The notes: generated by a model not told the origin, from the letters alone. 64,000 nucleotides of DNA from Gonatopus flavifemur (GCA_018340375.1 JAFFJZ010000001.1:56846001-56910000), one strand, 5' to 3'. Shown: positions 45,601 through 59,595, counted from the first letter of the stretch. Translations and numbers: made by a program.

Positions 45601-48600
45601 ATTCTCTTGAGAATGACTACAAAAACGTCATGTATATTGATATAAATTCATCTTAAATGAAGATATATGTTCATTCTGGTACAGTTCATACAATGGAAAA
45701 GTATCAGAAACATGATTCATTGCATTGAATACGCAATGAGATGTAGAGTTCGCAAACCACTCTCAAACAAAACACTAAAAGAATAAATTGCGTGAAATTT
45801 AGAAACCTAAAAAATTCAAACCAATATTCTGAATACTTCTCTTTCATGGATTGAAGACAAAGATTCAATCAACATTAATTCCCAAAAGGTACACTCGTTC
45901 AATGTATGACACACATAATACGCGTTTTACAAAGAAATATATTTTAGTGAGACAACCATTGGTTCGATTGTACGTTAGACGGATTCGAATCTCTTAAAAT
46001 TCAAAGCAGAAAACTCCAGACGCGACAAGATCGTTCGATAAATGCGCATCGATTAGAATAAAATATTTCTGTGACACGGGGTATAAAAATGATGAGAAGT
46101 TTGAAAATAGATCCAAGATCGTATGTATGGAGTTCATTCAATCGTGGATTTGAATACCACGAAACTCGGCATTGTTATTGCTGTAACATGATACGAATTT
46201 CTCGTTATTGTTATATTATATTATATTATTAAATATTTATATCCAAACGTAAATATAAAGTTCATTCATCGGATGTTCGATGAATTATAATCTTCTCCAT
46301 TGATGAATCTATACCAACGGATTATGCTTGCTGTTATTCTTTCATTCAATAATATTCTTATCAATGACTGCGATAAAGATTTGTATATATCCTGCTGACA
46401 TTGCAGTAACGATAGAATGTCATTAAAGCAATATACCGATCGCATTAACGAATGCTTTCGTCAGCACGAATTCTACAACGTAGGTGGTATGTACTTATAA
46501 TTCTTCGCGATTACCATTATTCATAATAATTCCATTAAAATTCTATATGAATTCTTCTCGATATTATTGCGTCTTTTCGATGCCATTTACGATACATGAA
46601 AATTGTATTCAACAATTCGACAATGTTAAAAATCATGTTGTATAGGTGAAATATGGGACAAGTTGATTTATAAGCGAATGACACGAGAAGGTGCTATTAA
46701 ATGTTTTGCCTTAAAGTACGTATGGACTGCTATACGTAGGATTGATGATATGATTATAATCTGAAGTAATTTCATTATTACAATGCAATGAGTGGTGCTA
46801 TTAAAATCGTGATTTAAAATCGAAAAAACATAATTAATTTATTGCAGTGTCGGACCCTCGAGGCTCGCTATTTTCATTCCACAATTGAATTCAGTATAAA
46901 CTGAAGTAATGGCGTATAGAGTGATATCTTATTATATATGAATATGTATACCATGGAGCACAGTTAGAAAAACTCGCAGTGTTTCAGGCCTGCCAGCTAT
47001 ACGCAATACTTCAAGGACAATACTACATGTAAACACAGTCATCGAGTTAGAATGTCACAATAATAACACAACCAACTACATAACATAGCTGTAAACAACG
47101 AAGAATGATTCGCCTATTTTCATAGGCAAATAATTCTCGAGGAATTTAAAAAGATTGCATCTATTCGTTAGATATAGACATAATTATCTATAAGACGCAA
47201 CTTTCAACACTCTGAATTTCAATAGGGAATGCAATGAGGGATATCCATACAATCGATCGAATTACAAATATGAATTTATAAATCTCTATTTGAACTTTAC
47301 AGATAAAAATAAAAATAATCGTGTAACGGAATAACTCGTTCTATAAAAATTGTAACCGATACAACTCGAGATTCAAAGCTGATGCTTATCATCGTGTAAA
47401 CAGTTAATATCGGTCTCAACTGTACAAACATGGCAGAAACCCTGAAATATATATCGTTTTTCTCGATACAATAGTTCCAAGGTTAAAATTAAAATTACGT
47501 TAAAATTTCCAGTGTAACAACAACCACAACAACAATAATAGAACAAAATTCTTGTATAAAGTTTCGACACATCGTGACCATTCGCAGGTCCAAATGCCAA
47601 CAGCCCTGATCATCGCGTAGCTGCTCCCTTGATTTCTTTCCTTTTGTTGTTCCATTTGGTTCTCTCGTCTCGATTCTCCATCTCCGGACAAAGAGGAGTC
47701 AATTGATATTGCCCTTCTCCTCCAAGACCCTTTCGCTTATAAAGACTCGTTTTCATGGGAGAGAAAAAGAAAAGGAGAGAGGAAATATCTCGACTTCGAG
47801 TAGTATATTATAAATCTGATGGAGGAAATAAAGGATGAAGATGATTACGAAATAAAAATAAGGATAATAATATGTATCCTTTGTATAAATCGAGTACCGT
47901 GAAATGAGGAGAGTCAGGATGCAAATTTAGAACGGAATCGCATCGACGTATTTGAATATAGTGTTGAGATTGTTTGAATCCGTTCTACTAAATGTCGATC
48001 GTTTGTAAATGTTAGAAATATAATATCAGATTTTTAAAGGTTCCGTGGTGTGGAACTTTCATTTATTTTCAATCGATATTCGAAATGCGAAACTTGATTG
48101 AAAAATCATTTTGGAATTCATAATCGATTTCCAACCGATGGAATCTCCTCTATATGAACGGAGATATGAAGAATAATTGATCTTAGTGGAAAGTTTATCA
48201 TTTAAAGTTTAGTGCAGTTTATCATTGAAATGTATCTATCGCGATGAAAAGTATTTTAGTTAACGTGAGTACGCACGAGGTCGTAAATTCAAGATGATCT
48301 CATCCGTGGAACGTTGCAGAGCATAAAACCTACGAATAATATGAAATATAACTAATAAAGTAACGTGTTGTACCTCGTGTCATGTTTGACTTTTGTTTCA
48401 CTGGGTATGTGGGTCGGTTCTCCAGAGACCGTAGATACTTTTCTCTTTATATTGTGCGTTCTCGGTCGAGGAATGAATGTGTAGCAAGAAGATCGAGTCA
48501 AGTTTATTACACAATTAAAAGGGCAAGGAACAAGCAATGAAATACAAGAAGAACGAGGCCGTTGTACTAAATTGCTTATTTGAGGAAAACATTGTATTTA

Positions 48601-49655
48601 CCGATGAGAACTGAATGGAGTCTTTCTTATTATTTCTTTTTATTCTTGTTCATGTTCGATTTTATGCTCCTGTAAAAATCTTATGAAAGGTTCCCTTAAA
48701 AACTCTTCTCAAAACTTTGACAAAATATATCTTTGTAGTGATCTCGTTTGCTTTATTTATCCCCTTTTTCCTTCTCCTCTTCGTGTTCTTGTTCGTTTTT
48801 TTTTCTTTCTCTCCTCCTCTTTAAACTCTGTATTCGTTCTTTTCTTTTTTTTTTTATTCTGCTCCATGCCTTTCATTTCCTCGCGTTAGTTGATTACAGA
48901 CTTGAACTCTAATTAAGTAACAAGGAAAGCAACAGACGTCGTTGTCTGAGAACCAAGGCAATTGAAAGAAGACATTGTGTGACACGGCAGGACAATCGAA
49001 GATGCGTTAATGTGTATCGTCGTTACTAAGATTATTCGAAACACATTTATTTAAGGGGATGATAAGCAATGTAGGAAGCACTTTTCGGAATAATAACTCT
49101 CATTATATCATGTGTGGTACATACATTTTGTATTGATTATCATCATCATTTTAAACAGAATAGTGACTCCCTTGTTTTGAATTCCCCTGAATCTTTATAA
49201 TACAGAATTTGAGGAAAAAAGTATCCGATTTTGGTTCAAAAATAGGGTGTATCGTTGTGTTTATAGAGTGGAATCTATACAAACTTGGATTTCAAAATTT
49301 TCCATTATGCGTGATTAGATAAAATCATATCTAATCTTTTCTTCCTAGATATCTTGTGTTGACGAAAGCATCACTGGGAGGTCTAGAATTCGTATTAGAA
49401 CTGGAAACGTCGAGCTTAATCCATCCTTACGAGACATCTAAATTGTGGGAACAAAAGTTATTGATCTAGTAGCTGAAATTTAACTAAGAGGAGTGACAAT
49501 GCCTTAAAACCGAAGAAACATATTTACATCGATCAATGAAATAATCGATGCGTGTGTTGCTGATACAGCAAATTTAAACTCACGAGCGGATCCATGTCTC
49601 CAATAATAATAAAATTCAACTGTTGCAGCAAGATTCAAATATTAAATACATGTAG

Positions 49656-49913
49656 TACAGTGTAAAAAATAATTGTGGAATTTTCCCCCAAAAAATGGTG
49701 GCAGCAAAGTTCCTCCACAGATGGGGAGATTTTTTACCATAATTTGGTGAACTTTTTCTTCATTCGTGGAGAATTCAACACCCAAAAAATAAAATAATTT
49801 CTCAAAGTGTTGAAAAAATTCCTCATTTTTTATGGAAAAACAATTCCCCCGTGATGAGAGGATGAAATCCACCAACAGCGTGAAGAAAAATTTTCCACAT
49901 TTTTCACAGTGTA
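49656..49913. mobile_element. Fold-back MITE, TACA(C/G)TGT ends
   Basis: Left TACAGTGTAAAAAATAATTG and right (reverse complement) TACACTGTGAAAAATGTGGA. The arms share GTGGAATTTTCCCC, GGAGATTTTTTACC and GGTGAACTTTTTCT-like words with imperfect pairing. Confidence 0.7.
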
Positions 49914-50553
49914 GCTATCACAGCTGATTCTTACTCACCGTAACCAGTTACTTTTTCTGTGTAGTCAAAAGGAACATTTTACACTAAGAATCATGTCGAG
50001 CAATGCATTCCAACAAAAAATAACTCGGAACAAAGGTGGAAATCTGTTTTGGACTCATATTTTCCAAACAACCACTGAGAAGATCAGCCCAAAAAAAAAC
50101 ATCCCCGATAGAAATTAACTTTGGATCCACGTTATTCCGAGCTCAAATGGTTTGGAACAACGTTGATCCGATGTGATTTTTTACCAAGATACGTTATGCG
50201 ATAATCAACAAAGTACGAGAGTTTGATGTCTTCTGTTGAACAAAAATATCCCAATCCATCAATTTCTCCGCACGATGTTACAGCATCGAACGGAAGATTG
50301 AAGAGTTGACAAAATCCTCTCCTGTCTTTATTATACTTTCAAAAACGTCGATGCAATCAGTACCAAAATAGCATCTTCAAGAGAAAAAAAACCTTCGACG
50401 AACATGTAATTAACCTAAAATGAAGCTATGGGCGTTTGAAGGTTCATTGAATGTAAATTTATCTAAAATTGATCTAAAATTGACCTGTTTCCTTGGGGAT
50501 ATTCTCGTCTCTTCTCCAAGACTGATACTTTGATGTACTCTCTATATTTAAAA

Positions 50554-50635
50554 CAGTGAAATCTCACCGATTGCAGTGAAAAGTGCAATGCACAATCACT
50601 GAATCTTCAACTGCAGAAATAGTGAGATTTCACTG
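50554..50635. mobile_element. Tiny MITE, CAGTGAAATCTCAC ends
   Basis: CAGTGAAATCTCACCGATTG at the left and its complement at the right (ATAGTGAGATTTCACTG). 82 bases; same family as 32411-32476. Confidence 0.7.
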
Positions 50636-51344
50636 ATTTGAATGTGGAGGATAAGAATCAACCAAATCCATGCACTCTACCGGAAGTTATCTTGAACGAA
50701 AGAAAATGCTGACGCAGAGATATTTCGCATTTCCACGACATTTTTAAATATCTTCGAGGAGTGAGATAGCCTTTTCTTGATGATGAATTTTCCACCCCAT
50801 CATAATACTTTCATTTCTTCATTTATAAGAAAAATAGTAATATAACGTAATGCGATTAGAGATACAAACTAATTTTCTTACGCTCGAAATCCGAATAATT
50901 TTGAACCATATTTCTTGGCTCCCGTCTAATGAGGTCATCGGTCATAGTTTCATAATCACGTCTCTAAATAAACTATCAAATTTCTAATTCGCACGTTGTA
51001 GAAACGCGAGGAAATGATCTTCAACGAGAAGAAAGTAATTCAATTAACCGACGATATATAATTATAAATTAAGGAAGTTGATTCGAATCGCCAACTCCTT
51101 TGCGTTTTTATAAAGCAACCTCTTTCAAATTCAATATTTCTAATCTCGTAATAATATTGTTCTCGATACATCAGCAAATAATTACAGTCTATTCTATTGA
51201 ATGAAAATATCTAATACGATTAACGTTGAATTATCAAGAATGCTTGTATATTTCGTTACAGGGAACGGTACTCTAATTAATTTTCATATTACACGAGTGA
51301 ATGATTTAATGTTTCAAATGCAATAATGCATAGGGAAATTCCTA

Positions 51345-51370
51345 TCCATATATATATATATATATATTAT
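51345..51370. repeat. TA microsatellite
   Basis: About twelve TA units in a row. Confidence 0.85.
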
Positions 51371-51806
51371 GAAGAAAAATCAATATTAGTAAGTATTTTA
51401 TATTGTTTACACTTGAATCATCAAATTAAATTCCCAACTGAATTGTGAGAATGAAACGAAAGAAATATGCCTTCGCGTTTGCAGGGAACAACACGACTGA
51501 CGATGATTTGCAGGTATATTTAGAAAGTCTTTGAATATCTAAATGCATATATCTATATATAATATTACAACATAACGGTTGTTGCATGATGATCATATCG
51601 GAAAGCAGGTGGATAGAATCAGCATCAATGCAGCGTTTGTTGTGCAGCGCACATCACAGTCTAAAGGATAAAAAGCGATAAGATGACAAACACTTCGTCG
51701 CGATTAAGTCATCTTTGTCATTCATTCTTTATGAGGTAGTTTCATTGGAGGAATCAAGATTAAGTTTTACTTGTTCATACCCTTTACTTTACCTTACACC
51801 CTCGAG

Positions 51807-51840
51807 GCTTGCTGGATTGCTCGCTTGCTTGCTCGCTTGC
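51807..51840. repeat. GCTTGCT tandem tract
   Basis: Imperfect tandem of GCTTGCTGGATTGCTCGCTTGC-type units (CTTG/CTCG variants). Confidence 0.75.
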
Positions 51841-53503
51841 TATCTTACAACACTTAAAAGACTTTTCTCTGTTTCCATTAAAACTCTATTGTGCACTTTA
51901 GTTGAGTCAAAGAATAAGTGAAATATGCAAAAACGAAAAAGTTCTTGTTCGTAGACACATTCCACAGTGACAAGCTGACTTATATATTCGCCAATGGTTA
52001 TGAGAAGAAATCTATGCAATAAAAAGTAGATCATTACAATCTGATGAATACACAATGCAGATCTGCTGACTTCACTCCATACCTGATCATTGATTGACAT
52101 TTCCACGTTGAATTTACTACGCGCGATAACACTTCGTACGTTAATTATACTTTCATTCGGTTCATAACATAACATAATCCACAGATATGATCGTTGTAGA
52201 ATGAACGATTGATTCGAACATTTTTCAAATCAGGAAGTAATTCAGCGGCTCATAACTAAGAGGTTTTTGCTCCTTTTGTAGCCGCTAGTTCCAGTTTTTT
52301 TGATGAAAGCTCGGTAGAGAATTCTTATGAACTAGGATACGATTTCACGCTTTCCGCAAGATCTTGAAAATCTAACTGTTTTAACCTTTCGAACTGTAGC
52401 GATAGAAAATTGCATTATTCCGAAGTATAATAACTTTTGCTTTGACAAGACTCGTTGATACATCGTTCGAGAGATTTGCATAATCCAAAACATCTACATG
52501 CAGATACCATCACAATTTTCATCAAGTTTAGCAATGAATGAATATCCTAATTTTCTGAAAAATGTATACAACTGGCTGACTGAATGATAATTTCGTTTCT
52601 GTAAGCTGTAATTTTACAAATTGTTGGTGCAATTTCATCCTACATCTCACCAGTTAAAATGAACAAATTCTCAGATACCGGAGGTAGAATTATATCTGTT
52701 GCAACAGTATAATGTCATCGTCATCTAGATTTAATAGACTAAGTAATCGACACAAAGTAACGTCCTCAGGGACATTCGTTGGGACAGGCAATCCTACTCG
52801 TCTTACAACGACGCGGAGATACGCTTAATGCCGTTTATATACCGTGTGGCGTCGAAGAATCGAGGGGAAAGGAGCACCAACGAGTGTTCGCGCGATAGGT
52901 CGTCGACCTCTCTGCGTGTGCAAACCAATGCTGACAAATAAATATGTACGTGCACATGTTTCTTTTTATCCCCCTTTTTTCTTTTCTCTGAAAAACTCAT
53001 TTCTCCTAACGACTCGAGGTGGACCTAACTACTCGATATTACGTCACTGAGTTGATGGATTCTCGAGAAATACGTATGCTCGTTGTCATTGCTGTTGTTC
53101 AAACGGAACGGGAACATTTCGAATCTTCGGGAATACGGCGATTTATGCATGCAAAATAAACAAATTTTGATGTCTTTTGTTGACATCTGAGAATCATCAC
53201 TGAGGGTGAACGAAAGAAACTCTCGTGCCCTAATTTCACAGGAACGTTGTTCCACAAATGAAAGATGTGTATACTTTGTATGTTGGATCGTGAAACTACT
53301 TGAAGCGGTACCAGAAACAGTAGAGGAGGAAGATAATATTTCTTCGAAATCAAGACTTTTTTCTCTCGAGTATGTTCTCTCGTTGTTCGATTCTTAATAT
53401 GAAGAGAAAAAAATATCCAGAAGCAAACATACTACACGTATCACCGGCACCATAAACTCCTGTTTTTTTTTCTGGACAAAACATGTTGGATAAATATACT
53501 TAC

Positions 53504-53740
53504 TTTATCTGAGTCTTCGTATTTGGTCTGATTCTGGTATTGGGCCGTTGTTCCACTTTTTTACTCGACGTCGTCGACGACGACGAGGATGGTCTTTTTG
53601 AACTAAAAAGCGACGAAACCGTTGAAGTCGTGTTTCTTTTTCTTCTCTCCGTTCCTGTCGACGACAAAGACGAAGATGTTGCTCGCAACCTCGTTGTGGT
53701 TGTCGTTGATGCTGTTGTTGCTGGTTTTTCAGACTTCGAT
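53504..53740 (-). CDS. Candidate internal coding exon, Ser/Thr/Lys-rich, unknown gene
   Basis: Acceptor ATATTTGCAG|A and strong donor AAA|GTAAGTA enclose 237 bases open in one frame, phase 2 to phase 2 (79 codons, skippable in frame). Product: SKSEKPATTASTTTTTRLRA, SSLSSTGTERRKRNTTSTVS, SLFSSKRPSSSSSTTSSKKV, EQRPNTRIRPNTKTQIK. A disordered basic Ser/Thr segment of this style occurs near the N-terminus of vertebrate cytospins, but phase 2 does not fit any cytospin exon I found, so it may belong to another minus-strand gene. The low complexity weakens the case. Confidence 0.4.
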
Positions 53741-56425
53741 CTGCAAATATCGCATTGACAAATTAACTTCTTTTTTTTTTCAATGAATTTTGTAGTTTTG
53801 TCTATCATCCTTATCGGTTGTCTTTGATACAAATACGAGGTAACAGAGAAGTCTGTAATTCAATGAATAAACGATAAGCTCTATTGAATTTGCTTGTCAT
53901 TGACCGTAATGTTCACCATTAGTGGTACATGAGTCATAAGCGTTGTAGATCTCATGTCCACGACGTTATTGACGATAGAACACGAATTTATTAGTGGATT
54001 TTGATGCTTGGAAGCTGAAAAGGGGAAGGAATAATATCGGATCGTGTTATTCACTCGTAAGAATATTTTTATCTACGATGTTATAAGTTTTGTAATAATG
54101 TGACGATTAATCAACGAGACCTATTACTACTATTACTACTCCTCCTCTGGTATACCGGGTGATGTAACAGACGATAACAGTATATTACTCAATTCATTCG
54201 AATAAATAGAGACAAATCTTGACGGTAAAATAAGTAGGTGGAGTTATATGTTGAATAAAAGTCCATATATTTTATTTCATAACGAATTTATCCAAGATTT
54301 TTATTTATTCTTTTTTATTATAATTGAATTTATCTGATAAAAGTTCCCACCAATATAATTAAGATGTCAAGATTTTCTGTACAAATAATGTAGCAAGAGA
54401 GATAACATTAAATTTCATTCATTAATAAAAATCCATTGTATGACAATGAAAATGTTTTATCTTGAATAATAAATTATGCGAATGTATTCCTTTGAATTGT
54501 AATTCATAAAAAAACCTTTCGCAATGGGGATTGTAAAACAAAGTTGATTCAAGATGATTGTCATTGTGATGCAATAAAGATTGATTTTATCGGGAAATCG
54601 GAATTACCGCTTTGTTGGAAATTTCAAAGGATGAAAACTTCGCTCGGTACCTACTTTACGGTACTTTCACTCTTCGAGAGTCGATTCTCATTCCAAGAGA
54701 TTCAAAGATATCTCGTTTGAGCATACCCTTGGATAATTGAATCCAATTAACACCAAACAAGATGCGGAACGAGTTCGAAGTATGGGAAAAATGTATCATC
54801 TTTCTAAAGCAGGGGGCATCTTTTTGGAAAACGACCAAAAAGACCATTCCATGCGATTTTTTTTATCGAGCACCACGACGATGTATATCCATACTTCAAT
54901 GTGATTCAATGTTCAGAAAGTTTATGGCTCTGCACCGTTAACAATTGACCTACAATTCGCAGATCGTTGCACGCAACAAATATCGTGATACACTATAGCA
55001 TATTGTAGCAGTGGGTAACTATATTGCACCCTGGATAGATTAATACGAGATGAATGTAATTATTCATAACAATGCACGACACGTTATTTCAATAATATCT
55101 CCATCGTAAATACAACGAGCTACCGCAATCAATTTCAACAAAATCTGCATTTAATGAAACGAAACAATACCTTTGATTTCATGTGAAAATTATACGAAAT
55201 TACATATTCGCATTGATCTTCGTTATCGTCGTTGAATAATCATACGCAACTAACTCGGGAACAATTGTTCAATATAATTGCGCATATGAAATTGAAAATT
55301 GTTTTTAACCAACAATGATTTACAAAATCCACATCAGCGCACAGCAGTAACAATAGCAGATAACATCATCTCATATTTTTATTCGTCAATGCAATTCACG
55401 CGATATTCATGCAATTTATTAATTTGCACGTCGCGTTGCATTTGAAGAAAGATACTTTGCAACCTATTGACCTTATAGAAGTAAAAACGATGCAAGTAAT
55501 AAATGATGATGTAACGTGTAGGTGTGTATTGCTAACGCTCATACCTCGTCCCTCTCTTCCCTCTGTTTCGCGAAGAACAATAAAAGCCTATAACAACGGT
55601 ATGTAGTACTGCACTTGGTTACATACTCGCAAGGTGGCACTAACCTTATTATCAAATTCTCACGCCATACCTCACTGTACCCAGCGTGGCAGCAACAGCA
55701 GGTCGATATTTCAAGACAAGACTTTCAAAGCCGTTACACGCGTTCAGAAGAGAAACATCTTTCTCGAATACATCCATGTACACTCAACATGTAATCACAT
55801 ATATACGTGATATACAGTTATTCGATGATAACTACATATCTAAAGGTTTAAAATTAATTATTTTTTGTCCGCGCAAAGCGAGGATTATTATTGTTTATGC
55901 AGACAAATTCGTACTCGGGATACAAACGATTTCCAGATAAAATCAAATGTGGAAATTTATTATTCGAATCGATTATCGATGGATTATAATAATTTTAGCG
56001 AAGAATGATAATGGGGCTCGAATCCGCGTACTGTTATTAACTTTTTATTATGGATTGTTTCGAGCTCCGACTACAGATCGGAGAAATAGACTCGTGGTCT
56101 TTGATATTACAAAACGCGTTTAATGTAAATATCTTATGTACTTGAAATATGTTTCCTTACAGAATAAAAAATCATGAAAATTAGGATAAACGTATTATGT
56201 AATTGAACTTTGAGAGAATGGGATATATTGGTTCATGCGAGAAAATTTTTATCAGGCTGTTCTCGTGGGAGAAAGAATGTGTATACAAAATTATATATGT
56301 ACACATTATTTCACAGTGTAGGATGATGTTGGTGAGTTCCTTTGTTTGGATTCACAATAGAATTCCATGTTCCAGAGGACTCTGCGATACGATGATATAT
56401 ATTATTCTCGATATTTCCCTCAGAA

Positions 56426-57794
56426 TCCCTAGTAGAAATTATGATTGGGAATTAAATGGGCCTTAGTTAGTTTTCCCAGATGTTAGGTTGGTTTCTACCT
56501 AGTTTTGTAACGGACATTCCAGCCTGTGCCCATCCAGATGTCCCAGGGAATTGCTAGAATGTTGTTCAAATTAGTAATCAGAAATGTGAAATCACGTGTT
56601 TTCTGTAAAATCTCGAACCGAACCGAACTTGATTAGCAGAAAAGGTTCGGTTCGGTTCGAATTTCGAACTTGGATAACAGAAACAGTTCGGTTCCGTCAA
56701 AATTTCAAACTACATTCATTGAAAACGTTTGGCTCGATATTACAATACAAACATAAGAATGCTGTGCAATGGAGAAAACAATTGCAATCAATGACAAATA
56801 ATAATTGAGGTCTCCATTATTACTCAAATAACTCCAATGTACCTGTAGAATATTCTCAGAACGTTTCTAAATTACCCAAACGTTTAATAAACATTCTCAA
56901 AATGTTTTACGTACTTTTGGTGCTACTAGGGTAGACTATTTTAATACTGCAAATTATCATCGGGTTAACCCAACATATGATGAGGACCTAGCAAGGTCAT
57001 CCCAAACGAGGTGTACCTTTTCAGGTCCTAATTAGGGTTAGGTATGGATCACCCATGTAGGGATGAGCTTATTCGGTCCTAATTAGGATTCCCTCAAATT
57101 ATCCTAAAGGGTTGAAGCAGATTTTTCTCGCCGTATTCTCATCAGGACCTTGTTAGTTCATCTTCTGAAGATGACAAACGTAGTTAAATGGAGAAAATAG
57201 AAAAATGTAAAGTCTTGATTTCAAATTAAATATTCTTTAATCAAATAAATCTTTCTTGGACTAGATAATATTTTTAAACAGATTTCGACTTACATGTGTT
57301 TTTAATTAGATCGATTCATGCCAAATGAGCTATTTTTCAGTGCTGTTGACTGTTCTGATCGGATACTTTAACATCCAATGCATTACATATAATTGAATCT
57401 TTGTAAATGTACTTAGAACTAGAAAACGGTTATCTGATACGAACAGATAGTCACTTGGCCTCCGAACACACGAAGAAAGAAATAAAGTATATAAAAAAGG
57501 AAAACGGTTACTTGATGTGAATGAAACTGATTTGATCCAGTCAATTTCAACTACGTTGAATCTCTTTTATACTTGGTTTTGTCTTATATTTCACGCTCAT
57601 ATTATAATTTTGATTCATTTTGGAGGTTTTGGTATGGAATTCCTCATCAAATCTTAATTAGTCTTTCCTGATAAGGTGTTTATGATAGTGAAGCGTGACA
57701 TGACTTATCAGGTCCTGATAAGGTAAACTTATCAGGACCTAGGCCGGATCAAGGTTTGCCTGATCTGGTCCATAGGATAAATTTCCAGTGGGGA
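56426..57794. mobile_element. Possible composite element with CCC-AGTAGAAATT ends
   Basis: TCCCTAGTAGAAATTATGAT at the left and (reverse complement) TCCCCACTGGAAATTTATCC at the right. Words such as AGGTCCTAATTAGG (57026), TCAGGTCCTGATAAGG (57708) and TTATCAGGACCTAGG (57728) resemble the interior of 36010-36289. Pairing is patchy, so it may be two partial copies rather than one element. Confidence 0.4.
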
Positions 57795-57937
57795 TGCTGC
57801 ATATGAAACATTACTTTAAAAAATGAATTCTATTTTCATAAATGTATTTCTAATATAGTTTTGGCTTTGCGTTTAGACGTTTTGAAAGTTGGAAGTAGGT
57901 TCGAAATTACAAAGTTTGTTTCAACTTGAAAAATATT

Positions 57938-58076
57938 TGCAGTTCGGTTCGAGTTCAGTTCGACTTTTTGAAGTTTGGTTCGGTTCGACTGGGAAAATTT
58001 GGAGTTCGGTTCGAATTGAAAAATATATTTAAAGTTCGGTTCGACTGAAAAATTCCAGGTTCGCACACCCCTAGTA
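57938..58076. repeat. GTTCGGTTCGA minisatellite-like array next to a hAT-like end
   Basis: GTTCGGTTCGA(A/C/G)T-type units recur about five times with A+T-rich spacers, ending in GGTTCGCACACCCCTAG (reverse complement CTAGGGGTGTGCGAACC, a hAT-like terminus). A facing cluster AACCGAACCGAACTTG / GGTTCGGTTCGGTTCGAA lies at 56616-56663. Confidence 0.6.
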
Positions 58077-58248
58077 ACAATGTATTTTGACATGTGATTT
58101 CCTCAGTCAAGAACGTTGCTTTTGAATTTATTTCCATGAAATAATCCCGAGTGACAAATTGAAACGTTGGGGCTTCCTTTTATTAATGTGACTGTACGGT
58201 CAGTTGACGCATGGAAAATCTACATAAGCCAACTAAATGTTTGGGCAC

Positions 58249-58453
58249 TACACTCAGAGAAAAATCTGGTCGGCACAGCCACAGCGCGTAGTTGATTTTT
58301 GCCTTGACCTCTTTACGTAGTTGCTACAACTGCATTCATGTGAGTTTGTCTTGTTTTTCTCGTCATGATAACCAAATTTCAGGTCACTGCAACCGTGAAT
58401 CTTCGACCATGCGAATATAGTTCCTGCAACCACGTTGCATTTTTCTCAGTGTA
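58249..58453. mobile_element. MITE, TACACT(C/G)AGA ends
   Basis: Left TACACTCAGAGAAAAATCTG; right (reverse complement) TACACTGAGAAAAATGCAAC. Inner pairing is weak apart from GTTGCAGGAACTA and TAGTTGCTACAAC-like words. Confidence 0.65.
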
Positions 58454-59595
58454 AAGTCAAATTGGCTGAAATGTGTTATCCAGTCGCCCCCACGTGGGTC
58501 CCATCTAGTACGTGGATGGTAAATGGGACGCCCAGACAAATTTCTACCAGGGATTCTACAAACTTTGTTATTTCCGTGTTTCTCTGGGAAGTCTGATTTC
58601 GCTGGGTACATTTTGCCAAAGCAGCAAATTCCTTTCATCTCCGTTCAATCATTTCTTATTGATCTTATTCTGGCACAATTATGAATGAACATAACAACAT
58701 AAGCAACCATTTCCTCGCGTTTATCGTGTGTTTTATTCACGTCACAGGTCAGGCGTTTGATTCCACGCCATCGGCACATTTATCAGTCACTATAATTGCT
58801 TTATCGGTTATCAGGGAGAGCTAATATAATGTCAGCAGAAATGAAGGATATCGGAACACCAGGAATACCATAGTTTTATCTGAACAATAATTATTCCGAA
58901 CAACTATCTTCACATTCAACGGTTGGAATTTTCACAAGCTAAAATTTCAAACAAAAAAGAACGGCAATTACTGAAAGAGCGATCAAATCCGAAATGTTGA
59001 ATAACCACACACTCAACCTGAACTTTATAATACAATTGTGACAAGGCACCGGTAATATTGAAGAATATGTAATAACATACACAGCGTACAAAATCCAAGA
59101 CCTATGATTCGTGATTTTACACTTCCATGGAAACGATTCTGAGTCGTCATTACACAAAGCAACTGTTTTTATAGTATACAATTTAAATCCATGAATCAGA
59201 AAATCCATAAAAACATGTTACACTTGAACACCTAAGGCGTTGATTCATTCCTGAAAATCGTTGAATGTGTAATTGTTACACAATCCTCATCTCGATACAA
59301 CCTTCATTGTTCTTCGATACTTTATTCTCTACTATTCTCCCTAATAAGAACACATTAGTAGCGGGTATTCGCGAGTCGGATGGATGCGAATGAAATTCTT
59401 GGATCTCGTTTGCTCGAACCGCAACAGAGAAATTGATCTAAATTGATGTTTTCGTCACCGGAATCTATTTTATCGATAAATACCTAGCGGTACGCCTGGA
59501 GGGTGATGATAGCGTGTGCGTACACGAAGGAGAAATATATTTCATGTACGGTAGCAGGGACGATAACGGAGGATCGCCATTCTTGTATGGCAGTA

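Larger units (their letters stand above)
39811..53503. other. Long stretch without a recognised gene
   Basis: A+T-rich DNA with MITEs at 42059, 49656 and 50554 and microsatellites at 51345 and 51807. A minus-strand ATG ORF of about 48 codons at roughly 47612-47755 (MKTSLYKRKGLGGEG...) follows a pyrimidine-rich tract but has no donor or homologue I can see. Otherwise I see only chance ORFs; the stretch may be intron or 5' flank of minus-strand transcripts. Confidence 0.5.

Noticed and set aside
47612..47755. Minus-strand ATG ORF of about 48 codons (MKTSLYKRKGLGGEG...) after a pyrimidine-rich tract
   Set aside because: Looked like an alternative first exon, but I found no donor in frame and no homologue. 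Mentioned only in the region note.
49935..49962. Strong-looking minus-strand donor TTACG|GTGAGTAAG
   Set aside because: Sits beside ACACAGAAAAAGTAAC, a MITE-like end, with no open exon before it.
53540..53758. Plus-strand Asp/Val-rich ORF opposite the 53504 exon
   Set aside because: Reading of the low-complexity repeat in the other direction; it lacks splice support, whereas the minus strand has a good acceptor and donor.
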